The notes: generated by a model from the sequence alone, not told the origin. 57,085 bases of DNA from Pyrinomonadaceae bacterium (GCA_030840675.1 JAVEEA010000014.1:1-57085); one strand, 5' to 3'; positions 25,787-35,157 are shown, counted from the stretch's first letter. Numbers and translations are program-made.

Positions 25787-26066
25787 GGATTTAAGCTTTC
25801 CTCAACTGACGGCTCGGGATTTCGCCGCTGATTGTACTCGAACTTGTCCGCGGGCTTTAAGCCCCAGTCTGGCCGGGTTTCAGGCTATCCGATTTCCAGC
25901 GAACAGGTTTGTCGGCGATGGGTCAGAAGTCTTACTTAAACATCACGCGGCGTGAGCGACAAGGTCCGGGATTATTCAAGCGGATCTGGGAAGGCGTTGC
26001 GCGGTCGTCCGTCCGGCGCGCGGGCAGGCGTGCAATTTGTTTCAGATAAAAGCGGATTGTTTGAAC

Positions 26067-27647
26067 TTACTGTGCTGAAGCTTTCGGAGTGTGGGCGCCG
26101 AGTCCGCGGTCGATCAGCGCGCGCAAGGCGGCGACGCTCATTTCACGCAGCGCTACCCCGTTGATAAAAATCGCCGGGGTGCTATCGATGCCGTAGGACT
26201 CGCCGTCGTCCATATCGTGCTTGACCTCAGCCGCGTACTTCCCGCTGTCGAGCGCGGCATCAAAGCGCGCGCGATCCAGACCCAGCTCACTCGCATACTT
26301 TTTCAAAGAAGGAACGTCCAACGCGTTCTGCCGCTTGAGGAGCAGCGCCGTATACTCGAAAAACTTACCCTGTGCGTTGGCTGCGTTGGCAGCTTCCGCG
26401 GCCTTGCGCGCGTTCGGGTGCATGGTGAGCGGAAAATCACGGACCACCAAACGCACTTTGGCGCCGTATGACTTCAACGTCTCTTCAAGCACGGGTTGCA
26501 TGGCGGCGCAGGAAGGACATTGAAAATCCGTAAACTCGACAATCGTTACTGGCGCATTTGGCTCGCCGCGAAACGGGTCATCGTCAACACTGATGGTTTG
26601 CACGGGCAGGGCAGGTTCCGAAATCAGCACTCGGATGTTCGCTCCCGCGCGCAGCCTGTCAGAGAACGCACGCTCCAGTCGCTGCCGGTCCTGTTCCTGT
26701 AAGTAAGTCGCTATCTGATTGCCCACGGACGCCAGTTCACCGGGTATCTTGGCCTTGTTATCAGCATAGAATTTGCCGATCTCGGCTGCGGTAGGCGCTC
26801 GGACTTGCTCGCTGATTTCCTTGCGCACGATCTCTTCGGGAGCCACATTGCGGCGGGTCGCTTCCGCCAACAAGAGCAAATCATTAATAGTTAGATCGAG
26901 GGCCTGCTGGACGAGATTGTAGGTGTTGAGCCGTAACTTATAGGCTACTGGCTTCAGACGTTCGTCGATGGTCGCCGCCGTGATCGGACGTCCGCCCACC
27001 GTGGCAACTACCCCGGTCGCCGGCAGATTTGTTGCATTCGCGCCGGCGACGTAGACCACTGGGTTGGTAGCGCTCAAGCGTTTGACGAAGGCATCAGTCA
27101 GCGCTCCTTCGCGTTCACCCTTTAAGAATGCTACTACTTGCTGGCGCGCCCGCGCCGCATCGCTTTCCGCGATTTGATTGCGATTGTCGTCGATGAACTT
27201 ATCGATTTCAGCCGCGGACGGTTCGGAAATCTTTTTCGCCACCTCGGTATCGTACAACTGTTGAGAACTCATGTGACGCTTGCTCGCCTCGGTTTCCAGT
27301 AACAAGGTATTGATTTGCAGTGAGAGTATCTGACGGCGTGCTTCGGCAATGCGTTCCTCAACCGCGTCGAACTCCTGGCGTACCTTGGGATCGATGTCCG
27401 CGGTCGTGATGTTCTGGCCGTTTACGATAGCCAGCAACGTTGGCCCAGTGGGCCGAGGCGCGGGCGCCGTTGACACTGGCGCAGCTGGGCTCGGTTGAGC
27501 CGGTGCGGGAATGACGGGTTTGCTGACCGCGGAAGTTCGCGTCCCGCGACGCCGTGGAGTTTGACCCAACAGTTCGCCGGCGGTAAGACAAACTAAAGCA
27601 ATCAGAAACACAAGCTTGAAAGGATTCATCGGGTTAGTTAACGGCAT
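26067..27647 (-). CDS. Periplasmic SurA/PrsA-like plus DsbA-like thioredoxin-fold protein
   Basis: 526 residues. A signal peptide (FKLVFLIALVCLTAGELLG) is followed by a Pro/Ala-rich linker. Two SurA-N-like segments come next (LAIVNGQNITTADID and VATVGGRPITAATID, with helical stretches). The C-terminal third is a DsbA-like thioredoxin domain (about 350-520) with the active site DFQCPSCAAMQP (CPSC near 377) and the cis-Pro loop GIDSTPAIFING. It is probably an exported thiol oxidase or isomerase with a chaperone-like arm. An internal ATG six codons in (27629) is an alternative start. Single gene. Confidence 0.85.
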   Translation of the reverse strand: MPLTNPMNPFKLVFLIALVCLTAGELLGQTPRRRGTRTSAVSKPVIPAPAQPSPAAPVSTAPAPRPTGPTLLAIVNGQNITTADIDPKVRQEFDAVEERIAEARRQILSLQINTLLLETEASKRHMSSQQLYDTEVAKKISEPSAAEIDKFIDDNRNQIAESDAARARQQVVAFLKGEREGALTDAFVKRLSATNPVVYVAGANATNLPATGVVATVGGRPITAATIDERLKPVAYKLRLNTYNLVQQALDLTINDLLLLAEATRRNVAPEEIVRKEISEQVRAPTAAEIGKFYADNKAKIPGELASVGNQIATYLQEQDRQRLERAFSDRLRAGANIRVLISEPALPVQTISVDDDPFRGEPNAPVTIVEFTDFQCPSCAAMQPVLEETLKSYGAKVRLVVRDFPLTMHPNARKAAEAANAANAQGKFFEYTALLLKRQNALDVPSLKKYASELGLDRARFDAALDSGKYAAEVKHDMDDGESYGIDSTPAIFINGVALREMSVAALRALIDRGLGAHTPKASAQ

Positions 27648-27775
27648 GCTGATAAAAAGAAGATTTTTTTGAACGAGTTTTAGAGCATAAAGCGACCCGC
27701 GCAGTTGCCCTCAGTCCGAGATCTGTTGGGCGAGACAACTGGGCGGGGAAGGCCGGCGCCTTTTGCGAAGCCGGC

Positions 27776-29266
27776 TTAGTGGAAACGAATAATGCTGCGC
27801 CGCCGCGGCTTCGCGGGCTTTCTTGAAGGAAGCAAATTCTTTTGCCGGCCGTTAAGAATGAAAGCGAGTCCTTGATGCGTCACTCCGAGGAGACGCGCGG
27901 CGCGAGTCACGCTGCCATCGGAAGCTTGTAGTGCTCGCTTGATGAGTTCGCCCTCGTAGCTAAGCACCTGCTCCTCCAGGGAGGCTTTGCTTGGATCCGG
28001 CTCCGGCGTCGCCGCGGCTGCGTTATTCTCTTCGGTATCGAGCACCAATCGCGCACACTCTCCCAGCCGGAAATTCGTGCCGGGATGTTGCGAATGGGCT
28101 AATGCTGCCTTGGCGCTTCGGTAGTGAGTTCGCAGCTCCGCGGGTGATAAAAAGGAGGACAGTTCTTCAATGGCAGTGAGCGAGGCGAGTCCACCGGTCT
28201 CAGGATCGCCGGCTTGCCGTGCGACTTCGACGGCTTCGTTAAGGCTCGCCATTGCTTCGCTGCTGCGTGCCAACCTCGCCAGTGCAGTAGCGTGGGTGGT
28301 TAACGCGAAGGCGAGGTTCGATTGTTCATCGCCCGCGCGGAAGCCCTTTACCGCCGAACGGGCATTTGTTTCAGCCTGGTCAAAATTGCCCTGGCGCAGA
28401 TAGACCCGGGCGCGCGTATCTTCGAATTGGGCACGCTGGCCCTTGTCGTCGAGCATCGCCACGATGGCGAGTGCGCGATCCAAATGTTCGTGCGCTTCCT
28501 CAAATCTTTCGAGGTGAGCAAATACGGAACTAATATTATTTTCTACTACGGAGAGAAAACGGTCATGGCCAGCTAACTCGAGATTGAGAGTGGCAGCGGT
28601 AAACTGCATTAACGATCGGTCGATGTAGTCTTCGCGGCGTTCCGCCAGGCCAACATTCTTGAGTACGGTGGCGTATTCGTTGTGAAACTTACCACGCAGT
28701 GCATGGTTCGAGCTTTTTTCAAATAGCGGTTCGGCATCGGAAAGCATTTGCAATGCTTCTTTGGACCGGGCTGACACCTGCTCAACAATTGCTTTGTTGA
28801 GAATCGCGCGCAGTCGTTGTTCACTCTCGAGGTTGCCAAGTCGTTGAATCGCATCGTTAAAGGTGATGCGAGCTTCCTCAAGAGCACCAGCCCGCCAATA
28901 GCAAATTCCCAGGTCCACGCCGGCTTCCGCTACTTTTTCAGTCTGGCCTAACCTGGCAAAGATTGCCGAACTCTCAGAGATGAGATCCTTCGCAATTTCC
29001 TGCGCTCCCGGAATCTGACTGGCACTTCCGATCCAACCGGACAGGGTGCCGACGCGCAGAAGCACTTCGGCCCGGATCGGTTCCTCCAGCCCGTCAACTT
29101 TTGGGCGATCACCAATCCGCTGCCAAAAGGGAGACAGTAGTGTCCTGGCTTCCTCGAATTTTCCCGCGGCTTCCAGCTCTTTAGCACTGGAGAGCATTTC
29201 CCGCGTTCGTTCGCTGAGCTTGGCGACCGGCATCTTTCCAATTGTTTCTGTGTGATTCATTTTCAT
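27776..29266 (-). CDS. TPR protein with C-terminal Fis-type helix-turn-helix, putative regulator
   Basis: 496 residues. From about 20 to 400 it is a run of TPR-like helical pairs (AGKFEEARTLLSPFW, ALEEARITFNDAIQRLGN, ERFEEAHEHLDRALAIV, GNFDQAETNARSAVKGF). The C-terminus holds a Fis-type HTH, ASDGSVTRAARLLGVTHQGL (about 450-469), and a basic tail. No kinase or receiver domain is visible. The order (TPR first, HTH last) is the reverse of RRNPP peptide receptors. It is divergent from a small secreted-peptide gene, with an operator-like palindrome between them, so it probably controls that gene and itself. Confidence 0.82.
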   Translation of the reverse strand: MKMNHTETIGKMPVAKLSERTREMLSSAKELEAAGKFEEARTLLSPFWQRIGDRPKVDGLEEPIRAEVLLRVGTLSGWIGSASQIPGAQEIAKDLISESSAIFARLGQTEKVAEAGVDLGICYWRAGALEEARITFNDAIQRLGNLESEQRLRAILNKAIVEQVSARSKEALQMLSDAEPLFEKSSNHALRGKFHNEYATVLKNVGLAERREDYIDRSLMQFTAATLNLELAGHDRFLSVVENNISSVFAHLERFEEAHEHLDRALAIVAMLDDKGQRAQFEDTRARVYLRQGNFDQAETNARSAVKGFRAGDEQSNLAFALTTHATALARLARSSEAMASLNEAVEVARQAGDPETGGLASLTAIEELSSFLSPAELRTHYRSAKAALAHSQHPGTNFRLGECARLVLDTEENNAAAATPEPDPSKASLEEQVLSYEGELIKRALQASDGSVTRAARLLGVTHQGLAFILNGRQKNLLPSRKPAKPRRRSIIRFH

Positions 29267-29290
29267 GTGAGGATTCCTCTTTCTATTCCG

Positions 29291-29330
29291 TGCAAGAAAC
29301 CTTGCAAGAGAAATACTGGACGGCTATGAT
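29291..29330 (+). promoter_or_regulatory. Promoter with overlapping palindromic operator for the small secreted peptide
   Basis: TTGCAA (29302-29307), a 17-bp spacer and TATGAT (29325-29330) form a good sigma-70-type promoter reading toward the peptide gene. The perfect palindrome TGCAAG-AAAC-CTTGCA (29291-29306) overlaps its -35 box. It also lies just upstream of the divergent regulator start (29266), a good position for a dual operator. Confidence 0.6.
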
Positions 29331-29407
29331 GCGCATCGTCAAGAGACCTAAATGTCGGTCCCCTTCTTAGTGCGGCTGCATTATCACCCCAAAAATCAGG
29401 AGAAAAA

Positions 29408-29656
29408 ATGAAAAATATTAAAGCAATCTGCGTATCGATGCTTCTTGCCCTTTCTTTAAGTACGTCCGCTTTTGCTGACACTGCGCCCGGCGACAACCAC
29501 AGCCCAGGAAACCCTGTCCCAACAAACGGTACCCTGGTTAGCGGCACATCCTCCGCGGACACTGGTGGAATAACTGAGGGAGAAACGCCGGTATCCAACG
29601 ACGTTACGCTCTCTACGCTCGGGGACATTTTGTGGACGATGACCTCAATCTTTTAG
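29408..29656 (+). CDS. Small secreted peptide precursor (82 aa), unknown function
   Basis: 82 residues with AGGAG five bases upstream of the ATG. Residues 1-23 are a Sec signal peptide (KNIKAICVSMLLALSLSTS, then AFA/D). The mature part of about 59 residues is Gly/Thr/Ser/Pro-rich with no cysteine (SPGNPVPTNGTLVSGTSSAD), and it ends in a hydrophobic tail, LSTLGDILWTMTSIF. I know no family for it. It has its own promoter and a downstream hairpin, and sits opposite the TPR-HTH regulator. A signalling peptide, small surface protein or cell-envelope modulator are all possible. Confidence 0.75.
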   Translation: MKNIKAICVSMLLALSLSTSAFADTAPGDNHSPGNPVPTNGTLVSGTSSADTGGITEGETPVSNDVTLSTLGDILWTMTSIF

Positions 29657-29675
29657 GTAGACCCAAATGGCGACA

Positions 29676-29703
29676 TGCCGGGTTGTGATTCGCAGACCCG
29701 GCA
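29676..29703 (+). terminator. Hairpin after the secreted-peptide gene
   Basis: TGCCGGGT (29676-29683) and ACCCGGCA (29696-29703) form a perfect 8-bp stem with a 12-nt loop 20 bp after the stop codon. No T-run follows, so it may be a transcript stabiliser or a factor-dependent terminator. Confidence 0.45.
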
Positions 29704-29847
29704 AGGGGGCGCTGACTGGCCGCATGCTACCTTCTTATTGTAGGTGAAGGCAAGAGTATTCTGAATGAGTAGTCGGGGGACTGGCTTGAGATTAGGTACG
29801 AAAGCCAGGCTCCGGTGGCCGCAGCGCGTCCTCGAATGAAGAAAGCG

Positions 29848-31530
29848 CTAAATCGAATTGGCGGCCACCAGCTTTTCCACAGTGTCCAGCGTGTCGATTT
29901 CTTCAGGGTTTTTGTCAGGTCTCAGGCGGAGAATCCGAGGGAACCGGAGAGCGTAACCACTCTTGTGCCGTTTCGATTCCTGCACGCGGTCAAAGGTAAC
30001 TTCGATCACCACCTGAGGCCGAACGATGCGCACCCGACCATGAGCAAACTCCTGCATGGTGTTACGCCTAAACCACTCCGTCATTTCTGCCAATTCGGCG
30101 TCGGTAAGGCCGGAGTAGGCTTTGCCAATATTCAGAAGTTCACCGTTCTCCGCCGAGCGGCGTACCGCGAAGGTGTAGTCGGAAAGCAGTTCGCGGCGCT
30201 TTCCATGTCCCACCTCGACCGCCGTGACGACTACATCAAGGGTGGCGATGGCGCGTTTCACCTTTAACCACTCACGTCCACGTTTCCCCGGTTTATACAA
30301 TGATGCCGGACTCTTTATCATTAGGCCTTCATTTCCACGCTCCCTTGCGTCGGCAAATTCCTGATCCAATAAGGCTACCTCAGTGAAGCGCGTGGCGGAA
30401 GAAATCCGGACGGTACCGGTTGCTGGCACAAGTTCTTCCAGTCGCTTACGGCGCTGCGACAGCGGCTCTTCCGTCAAGACTCGACCGGCGGCGTACAAAA
30501 TATCGTATGCCACCAGAATTACGGGTACTTCACGCAGCAGTTCAGTGCCAATCGTTTTTCTGCCCAGACGTTTCTGCAGTTCGCTGAACGGCAGTATCCG
30601 TCCGTCTCGCGCCGGCACAATCTCCCCATCGATAACGGCATCAGTCTGGAGATTCGAAAGCGGTTCAATGAGTTCGGGAAAGCGATGCGTGATCTCGTCC
30701 ATCGTGCGCGAATAGATTGCGACTTGCCCGTGGCTGACATGAGCTTGTGCGCGAATGCCATCAAATTTATCTTCGACGAAGAATTCGTCGGGCATGGTGC
30801 GCGCGATGTCGGATAGGTCAGCCGCAGGGGTGGCCAACATGAACTTGAGCGGGTGAAATAAACGGAGGTTAACGTCGTGCAGCCGGTTGTCGCGCGCGCG
30901 CAATGCCGTCTCACCGAGGTCGCCCAGTAACATATTTACACGCGCTACGCTTGCCAAGGTCCTTTCAAAGGTACGCGCGATCGCGTCTTCGACAAGCCCT
31001 TCGCGGAGGCCGATTCGCAAATCCCCCGCCAGCAGCTTGATGAGATACTTTGCTTCGAGCGGAGTGGCGCGCCCCAGCACTTCTGCCAGGAGAGTGGTTT
31101 TATTCCTGGTTCCGCGAGTTTCGCTTAGGCTCGCGATGATCGACTCGGTTTCGGCAAGAGTTATCGTGGGCTGATGAAAAAGGTTGGTTGCTTCAATAGC
31201 TTCGCACGCGGCGTCTCCGGCGTCACCCAGCCGCACGTAAATGGGCCCCAACTCGTCGAAGCTTAGTCCCGTCGCAGTGCTCAAGGCGTTTGTGATGATG
31301 CTGCCACCCACGTTCGTGGTGCGCGCGTCATGCTGGGCAAACACGTGACCCGCGAAGTAACGCGCCGCACGCGCCAGATCCGCGTCGGTCAACTGACGCA
31401 GGTATGCCCCGACCAGTGCTGTCTTCTCAAGTTTTTTGGTGGTGGCAGCTACCTGCTCGGCAACTTCCGCGAACCGCTGGAGCGAGGGCGCGGAGGCTGC
31501 AGTATTCTCTGGTGTGGAAGCGGACATCAT
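29848..31530 (-). CDS. ATP-dependent DNA ligase (archaeal/eukaryotic-type LigB-like)
   Basis: 560 residues. The N-terminal DNA-binding domain (about 1-220) is the helical 'DNA_ligase_A_N' type. The adenylation domain has the nucleotidyl lysine in EDKFDGIRAQAH (about residue 252), then VIDGEIV, VPVILVAYDILY, GNEGLMIKSP and the motif V lysine region EWLKVKR. An OB-fold follows to the C-terminus. This class is distinct from NAD-dependent LigA, which must be encoded elsewhere. Such ligases serve DNA repair. Single gene with no Ku neighbour in sight. Confidence 0.93.
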   Translation of the reverse strand: MMSASTPENTAASAPSLQRFAEVAEQVAATTKKLEKTALVGAYLRQLTDADLARAARYFAGHVFAQHDARTTNVGGSIITNALSTATGLSFDELGPIYVRLGDAGDAACEAIEATNLFHQPTITLAETESIIASLSETRGTRNKTTLLAEVLGRATPLEAKYLIKLLAGDLRIGLREGLVEDAIARTFERTLASVARVNMLLGDLGETALRARDNRLHDVNLRLFHPLKFMLATPAADLSDIARTMPDEFFVEDKFDGIRAQAHVSHGQVAIYSRTMDEITHRFPELIEPLSNLQTDAVIDGEIVPARDGRILPFSELQKRLGRKTIGTELLREVPVILVAYDILYAAGRVLTEEPLSQRRKRLEELVPATGTVRISSATRFTEVALLDQEFADARERGNEGLMIKSPASLYKPGKRGREWLKVKRAIATLDVVVTAVEVGHGKRRELLSDYTFAVRRSAENGELLNIGKAYSGLTDAELAEMTEWFRRNTMQEFAHGRVRIVRPQVVIEVTFDRVQESKRHKSGYALRFPRILRLRPDKNPEEIDTLDTVEKLVAANSI

Positions 31531-31792
31531 GTTTTTCGAAGCACTACGGCAGGGGATCGGTACACTCCTTTATGGCTCTCAATCCTGCCGCTGGTTTCGT
31601 CGAGAAGTTTCCGAACTACCGCGCCCGATGTCAAGCAACTGACAAGCTTCAAAATGGTCGCGCTCGCTATGCGGTTACGAAATGCAAGGTCACTCGTCTC
31701 TGCTACCTTCTGCTTTATCCGGCCACGGGTTACAATCTCAAACCTTGAGTCTGCTGCTCTAAATTTCATAGCTCGAAAGGTCTTCATAGAAA

Positions 31793-32215
31793 GTGGTTTT
31801 ACTGATTCTCGAGTCGCTTGGCAGTACCGAGTTGCTTTTCATTCTGGTGATGGCGCTGGTGTTTTTTGGACCGCGCAAACTACCGCAACTGAGCCGCTCA
31901 CTCGGCAAGAACCTGGCGGAGTTTCGCAAAGCCTCGGAAGATTTCAAGCATACCTGGGAGAAAGAAGTTAATTTCGAAGAAACGGAGCGACCGGCATCGC
32001 CCGTCTCCCAAACATTGTTGCCGTCCGAGGTGGGTAGTCCGGAAAACTCGATAATGAAGCCACCAACTATTGAAGCAATCACACCAGATCGCGTCATCGC
32101 ACGTTCTGCCGGCGCGGCCGAGGTCCCGCTCAACGACGCCCCCGACCCGGCCTTGGTGCCAGTGACGGCAGCACACGAAGAAACCCAACCCACAGCCAAG
32201 CACGACTGGTTATGA
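31793..32215 (+). CDS. tatA: TatA/TatB-family Sec-independent translocase subunit
   Basis: 140 residues from a GTG. One N-terminal transmembrane helix (STELLFILVMALVFF) leads directly into the FGPRKLPQLSRSLGKNLAEF hinge and amphipathic helix. The tail is Pro/Ala-rich and acidic. One TatA/B plus TatC is the minimal twin-arginine export system that carries folded cofactor proteins such as MsrP. tatC starts 25 bp downstream, so the two form an operon. Whether it works as TatA, TatB or both cannot be told. Confidence 0.9.
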   Translation: MVLLILESLGSTELLFILVMALVFFGPRKLPQLSRSLGKNLAEFRKASEDFKHTWEKEVNFEETERPASPVSQTLLPSEVGSPENSIMKPPTIEAITPDRVIARSAGAAEVPLNDAPDPALVPVTAAHEETQPTAKHDWL

Positions 32216-32240
32216 GCAGTGGCCACGAAAACAACTACTG

Positions 32241-33308
32241 ATGTCAACGTTTCTCAGAGCACTCGGTACAGGGCAGGACAAGGAAGATCAACTTGGCGGC
32301 CAGATGTCTTTCCTCGAACATCTGGACGAGTTGCGGAGTCGTCTGATTCGTTCTCTCCTGTTTGTTTTTCTGGCCGCTACATTCTGCTGGTTCGTTTCGG
32401 ATCGTATTTACCGATTTCTGGCGGTACCCGTCGAGCGCGCTCTGGCGGATGCACAACGGCGTCAGGTACCCATCAGCGGGTTGACCGGTAACGAACAGAT
32501 ACTCCCCTTGACTTCGGTCAAGGAAAACGACGTCGGCCGCTACATCTTTCCCGCCGAAACAAAATTTGCCAGCGGAGTAATACCCGCCGGAGTTTCCGTA
32601 GCTGCGCGCGCGGCGAAAGACCCGCTGGGTAAGCTCGGCCTGTTTACCGACGAACCCTTGTACGCGGGCGCCACGATCATCCCGAAAGGCGTGCGTCTGC
32701 CGGTAGACTTCGCCGCGTTACCGGACGCCATTGCCGGTGTTAACGACAAACTGATAGTCACCAGTGCCATGGAACCGTTTTCGCTTTACGTAAAAGTTTC
32801 GTTGTATGCCGCGCTTTGTTTGTCCGTGCCGTTTCTGTTATGGCAAATCTGGGCTTTCGTTTCACCGGGTTTGTATCCCCATGAACGCGGTTACGTTACG
32901 CCATTCATCGCGCTATCGTCGGTCTCTTTCGTGCTTGGTGCGATGTTCGCTTACAAGGTAATTTTCCCGCCGGCTGCAAGGTACCTTCTGGGGTTGGGAC
33001 AGGATTTTAGGCTGCTGTTGAAGGCAGACGACTACTTTGATTTCATCATCATCGTGATGCTGGGTATGGGTATTGTTTTTCAAATGCCCGCCATTACTTA
33101 CGTGCTGGCTCGGATCGGCCTGGTTACCGCCCGTTTTCTGATTAAGATTTGGAAAACGGCGCTGATCGTGATTCTGGTTGCGGCTGCCGTACTTTCCCCG
33201 ACCAACGACATTCCCAACATGCTTTTGTTTGCCGCTCCCATGATCGTGCTTTACATAGTTTCCATATTCGTCGCCTGGATATTTAGCCGGCCACGCACGA
33301 CAGTCTGA
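32241..33308 (+). CDS. tatC: TatC, twin-arginine translocase core, with an enlarged first periplasmic loop
   Basis: 355 residues, about 100 longer than usual TatC. The N-terminal cytoplasmic motif FLEHLDELRSRLI, the FYVK-equivalent EPFSLYVKVSLYAAL, and WAFVSPGLYPHERGY are conserved, and six helices are predicted. Between helix 1 and the EPFSLYVK segment (about residues 63-175) there is a long hydrophilic, probably beta-rich insertion (IFPAETKFASGVIPAGVSVA; IIPKGVRLPVDFAAL). In E. coli TatC this loop is about 20-30 residues. TatC recognises the twin-arginine signal. It is downstream of tatA. Confidence 0.92.
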   Translation: MSTFLRALGTGQDKEDQLGGQMSFLEHLDELRSRLIRSLLFVFLAATFCWFVSDRIYRFLAVPVERALADAQRRQVPISGLTGNEQILPLTSVKENDVGRYIFPAETKFASGVIPAGVSVAARAAKDPLGKLGLFTDEPLYAGATIIPKGVRLPVDFAALPDAIAGVNDKLIVTSAMEPFSLYVKVSLYAALCLSVPFLLWQIWAFVSPGLYPHERGYVTPFIALSSVSFVLGAMFAYKVIFPPAARYLLGLGQDFRLLLKADDYFDFIIIVMLGMGIVFQMPAITYVLARIGLVTARFLIKIWKTALIVILVAAAVLSPTNDIPNMLLFAAPMIVLYIVSIFVAWIFSRPRTTV

Positions 33309-33360
33309 CGGGTAGGTTTCGCCGCGCAAAAAGGCAACTTAGGCCAGCATTCCCGGCATC

Positions 33361-33389
33361 TTGACTGTGTTCCCGGCGCGACCTAGAAT
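33361..33389 (+). promoter_or_regulatory. Sigma-70-type promoter for the GWxTD gene
   Basis: TTGACT (33361-33366), a 17-bp spacer and TAGAAT (33384-33389), about 85 bp upstream of the start at 33474. This is the best-scoring promoter by eye in the window. Confidence 0.65.
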
Positions 33390-33473
33390 CCGGTCTCCGC
33401 GTTTCAAGCCTATTTGTCGTGGTTAGTTTCAGTTCCGTACAAAGTTCATCAGCGTTATCAGGAGTTTCAGTTT

Positions 33474-35099
33474 ATGTCTTACCAGAAATCCGCCTCTCGT
33501 TTGGCCGTCTGCTCCCTGTTTCTGGCCGCCATCAGCTTCCCGGCTTACGCGCAGGATAATCGCCCCAGCCAGCAAGATCCGTCTGAGAAGCCTCGCAATG
33601 TGAAGCCCGAACTCAAGAAGGCCTACAAAGACTGGCTCGAGAAAGACGTCACTTACGTTATTACTGACGAGGAGCGGAAGGCTTTCAAGAAACTGGCGAC
33701 CGATGACGAGCGTGAACGGTTCATCGAAGAATTCTGGCGCCGCCGCGATCCCGATCCTGATACGGATGAAAACGAGTTCAAAGAGGAATACTACGAACGC
33801 ATTGCTTACGCCAACGAACACTTTGCTTCCGGCGTACCGGGTTGGCGAACCGATCGCGGGCGCATCTGGATCATGTATGGCAAGCCCGACGAACGCGAGA
33901 CCCACCCGATGGGTGGCAATTACGATCGGCCTTCATACGAAGGCGGCGGTTCTACTTCAACCTATCCGTTTGAGACTTGGTTTTACCGTTACCTGCCCGG
34001 CGTTGGTTCCGGAGTCGAAATCGAGTTTGTAGATCCGACCGGCAGCGGCGAGTATCGCATTGCTCGCAACGCCAACGAGAAGGATGCACTTTTGAACGTG
34101 CCCGGCGCCGGCCTGACGCTCTCCGAACAACTTGGTCTTTCGGACAAAGGCGATCGCATCAGCGGCATGGGCAGCGTTGGCAACAACAACTATACGCGCG
34201 AGCAGGACAGTCCGTTCGCGCGTCTGCAGTTACTCGCTGATCTCAGCCGCCCGCCGCAAATCAAGTTCAACGACCTGGCGTCGGCAGTGAACACAGGCGT
34301 CATCGAAGAGAACCCGCTCAACTTCGACATTCGCGTAGACTTCTTCCGCCAATCAGACGAGCGCGTCATTACCGCGTTAACGATCCAAACTTTAAATCGC
34401 GACCTGGTCTTTCAGGACAGCGGTGGCTTGCAACAGGCCCGCATCAATATTTTCGGCCGCATTACTTCTGTCGCCGGCCGGCGCGCGGGCGTGTTTGAAG
34501 ATCCGGTCATTACCACCGCCACGCTTGCCGAGCTAAACGAAGCGAAGGACCGCAAGTCGGCTTACCAAAAAGCAGTTCCGCTTGCACCGGGTACTTACAA
34601 GGTAGATGTGATCGTAAGAGATGTAGCGTCTGGAGCCACCGGTGTGCGACACGTTGGGTTCACGGTTCCCAAGTATGATCCACAGAAACTTTCGACTTCT
34701 ACTTTGGTACTCGCAGCCAGGTTGGAAAGCCTGGTTGACCAACCGGCCGTGGGACAGTTTGTCATCGGACAGACGAAAGTGATTCCGAATGTTGCGGGGA
34801 TCTACAAGAAGGGTGAACCGGTAGGAGTTTACCTGCAGGTTTACAACGCCGGGATTGATCAGACCACACTGCGTCCTTCGGTTGACGTCGAGTACGCGCT
34901 CTTGAAAGACGGCAAGGAACTCGGCAAGACGACGGAAGACTGGCGTGGCATGAGCGACTCCGGCCAACGCCTGACGCTGGCCAAATTACTCGACACGCGT
35001 CCCCTGGCCCCAGGCGATTATGAGGTGGCGGTGCGCATTCGCGATCGCGTCTCCGGCCAATCGCTGGCGCCCTCAGCCAAGTTTACCGTAACGCAGTAA
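33474..35099 (+). CDS. GWxTD domain-containing exported protein
   Basis: About 541 residues from the ATG at 33474, which follows AGGAG; an upstream in-frame start at 33414 lacks one. Signal peptide SRLAVCSLFLAAISFPAYAQ. The GWxTD domain (about 50-190) contains GWRTDRGRIWIMYGKPDE (about residue 122), preceded by ERERFIEEFWRRRDPDPDT. The C-terminal half resembles tandem Ig/CARDB-like beta domains (APGTYKVDVIVRDVASG; LAPGDYEVAVRIRDRVSG). The family is abundant in Acidobacteriota and related phyla; its role is unknown. Strong own promoter and a downstream hairpin make it a single-gene unit. Confidence 0.9.
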   Translation: MSYQKSASRLAVCSLFLAAISFPAYAQDNRPSQQDPSEKPRNVKPELKKAYKDWLEKDVTYVITDEERKAFKKLATDDERERFIEEFWRRRDPDPDTDENEFKEEYYERIAYANEHFASGVPGWRTDRGRIWIMYGKPDERETHPMGGNYDRPSYEGGGSTSTYPFETWFYRYLPGVGSGVEIEFVDPTGSGEYRIARNANEKDALLNVPGAGLTLSEQLGLSDKGDRISGMGSVGNNNYTREQDSPFARLQLLADLSRPPQIKFNDLASAVNTGVIEENPLNFDIRVDFFRQSDERVITALTIQTLNRDLVFQDSGGLQQARINIFGRITSVAGRRAGVFEDPVITTATLAELNEAKDRKSAYQKAVPLAPGTYKVDVIVRDVASGATGVRHVGFTVPKYDPQKLSTSTLVLAARLESLVDQPAVGQFVIGQTKVIPNVAGIYKKGEPVGVYLQVYNAGIDQTTLRPSVDVEYALLKDGKELGKTTEDWRGMSDSGQRLTLAKLLDTRPLAPGDYEVAVRIRDRVSGQSLAPSAKFTVTQ

Positions 35100-35130
35100 G
35101 ACCTTAATCCACGAACAATTCACGTCTAAG

Positions 35131-35157
35131 AAGTGCGTTGGGTTCGCCAACGCACTT
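35131..35157 (+). terminator. Strong hairpin terminator after the GWxTD gene
   Basis: AAGTGCGTTGG and CCAACGCACTT form a perfect 11-bp stem around GTTCG, 31 bp after the stop codon. No T-tract follows, so it is terminator-like rather than a textbook intrinsic terminator. Confidence 0.6.
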
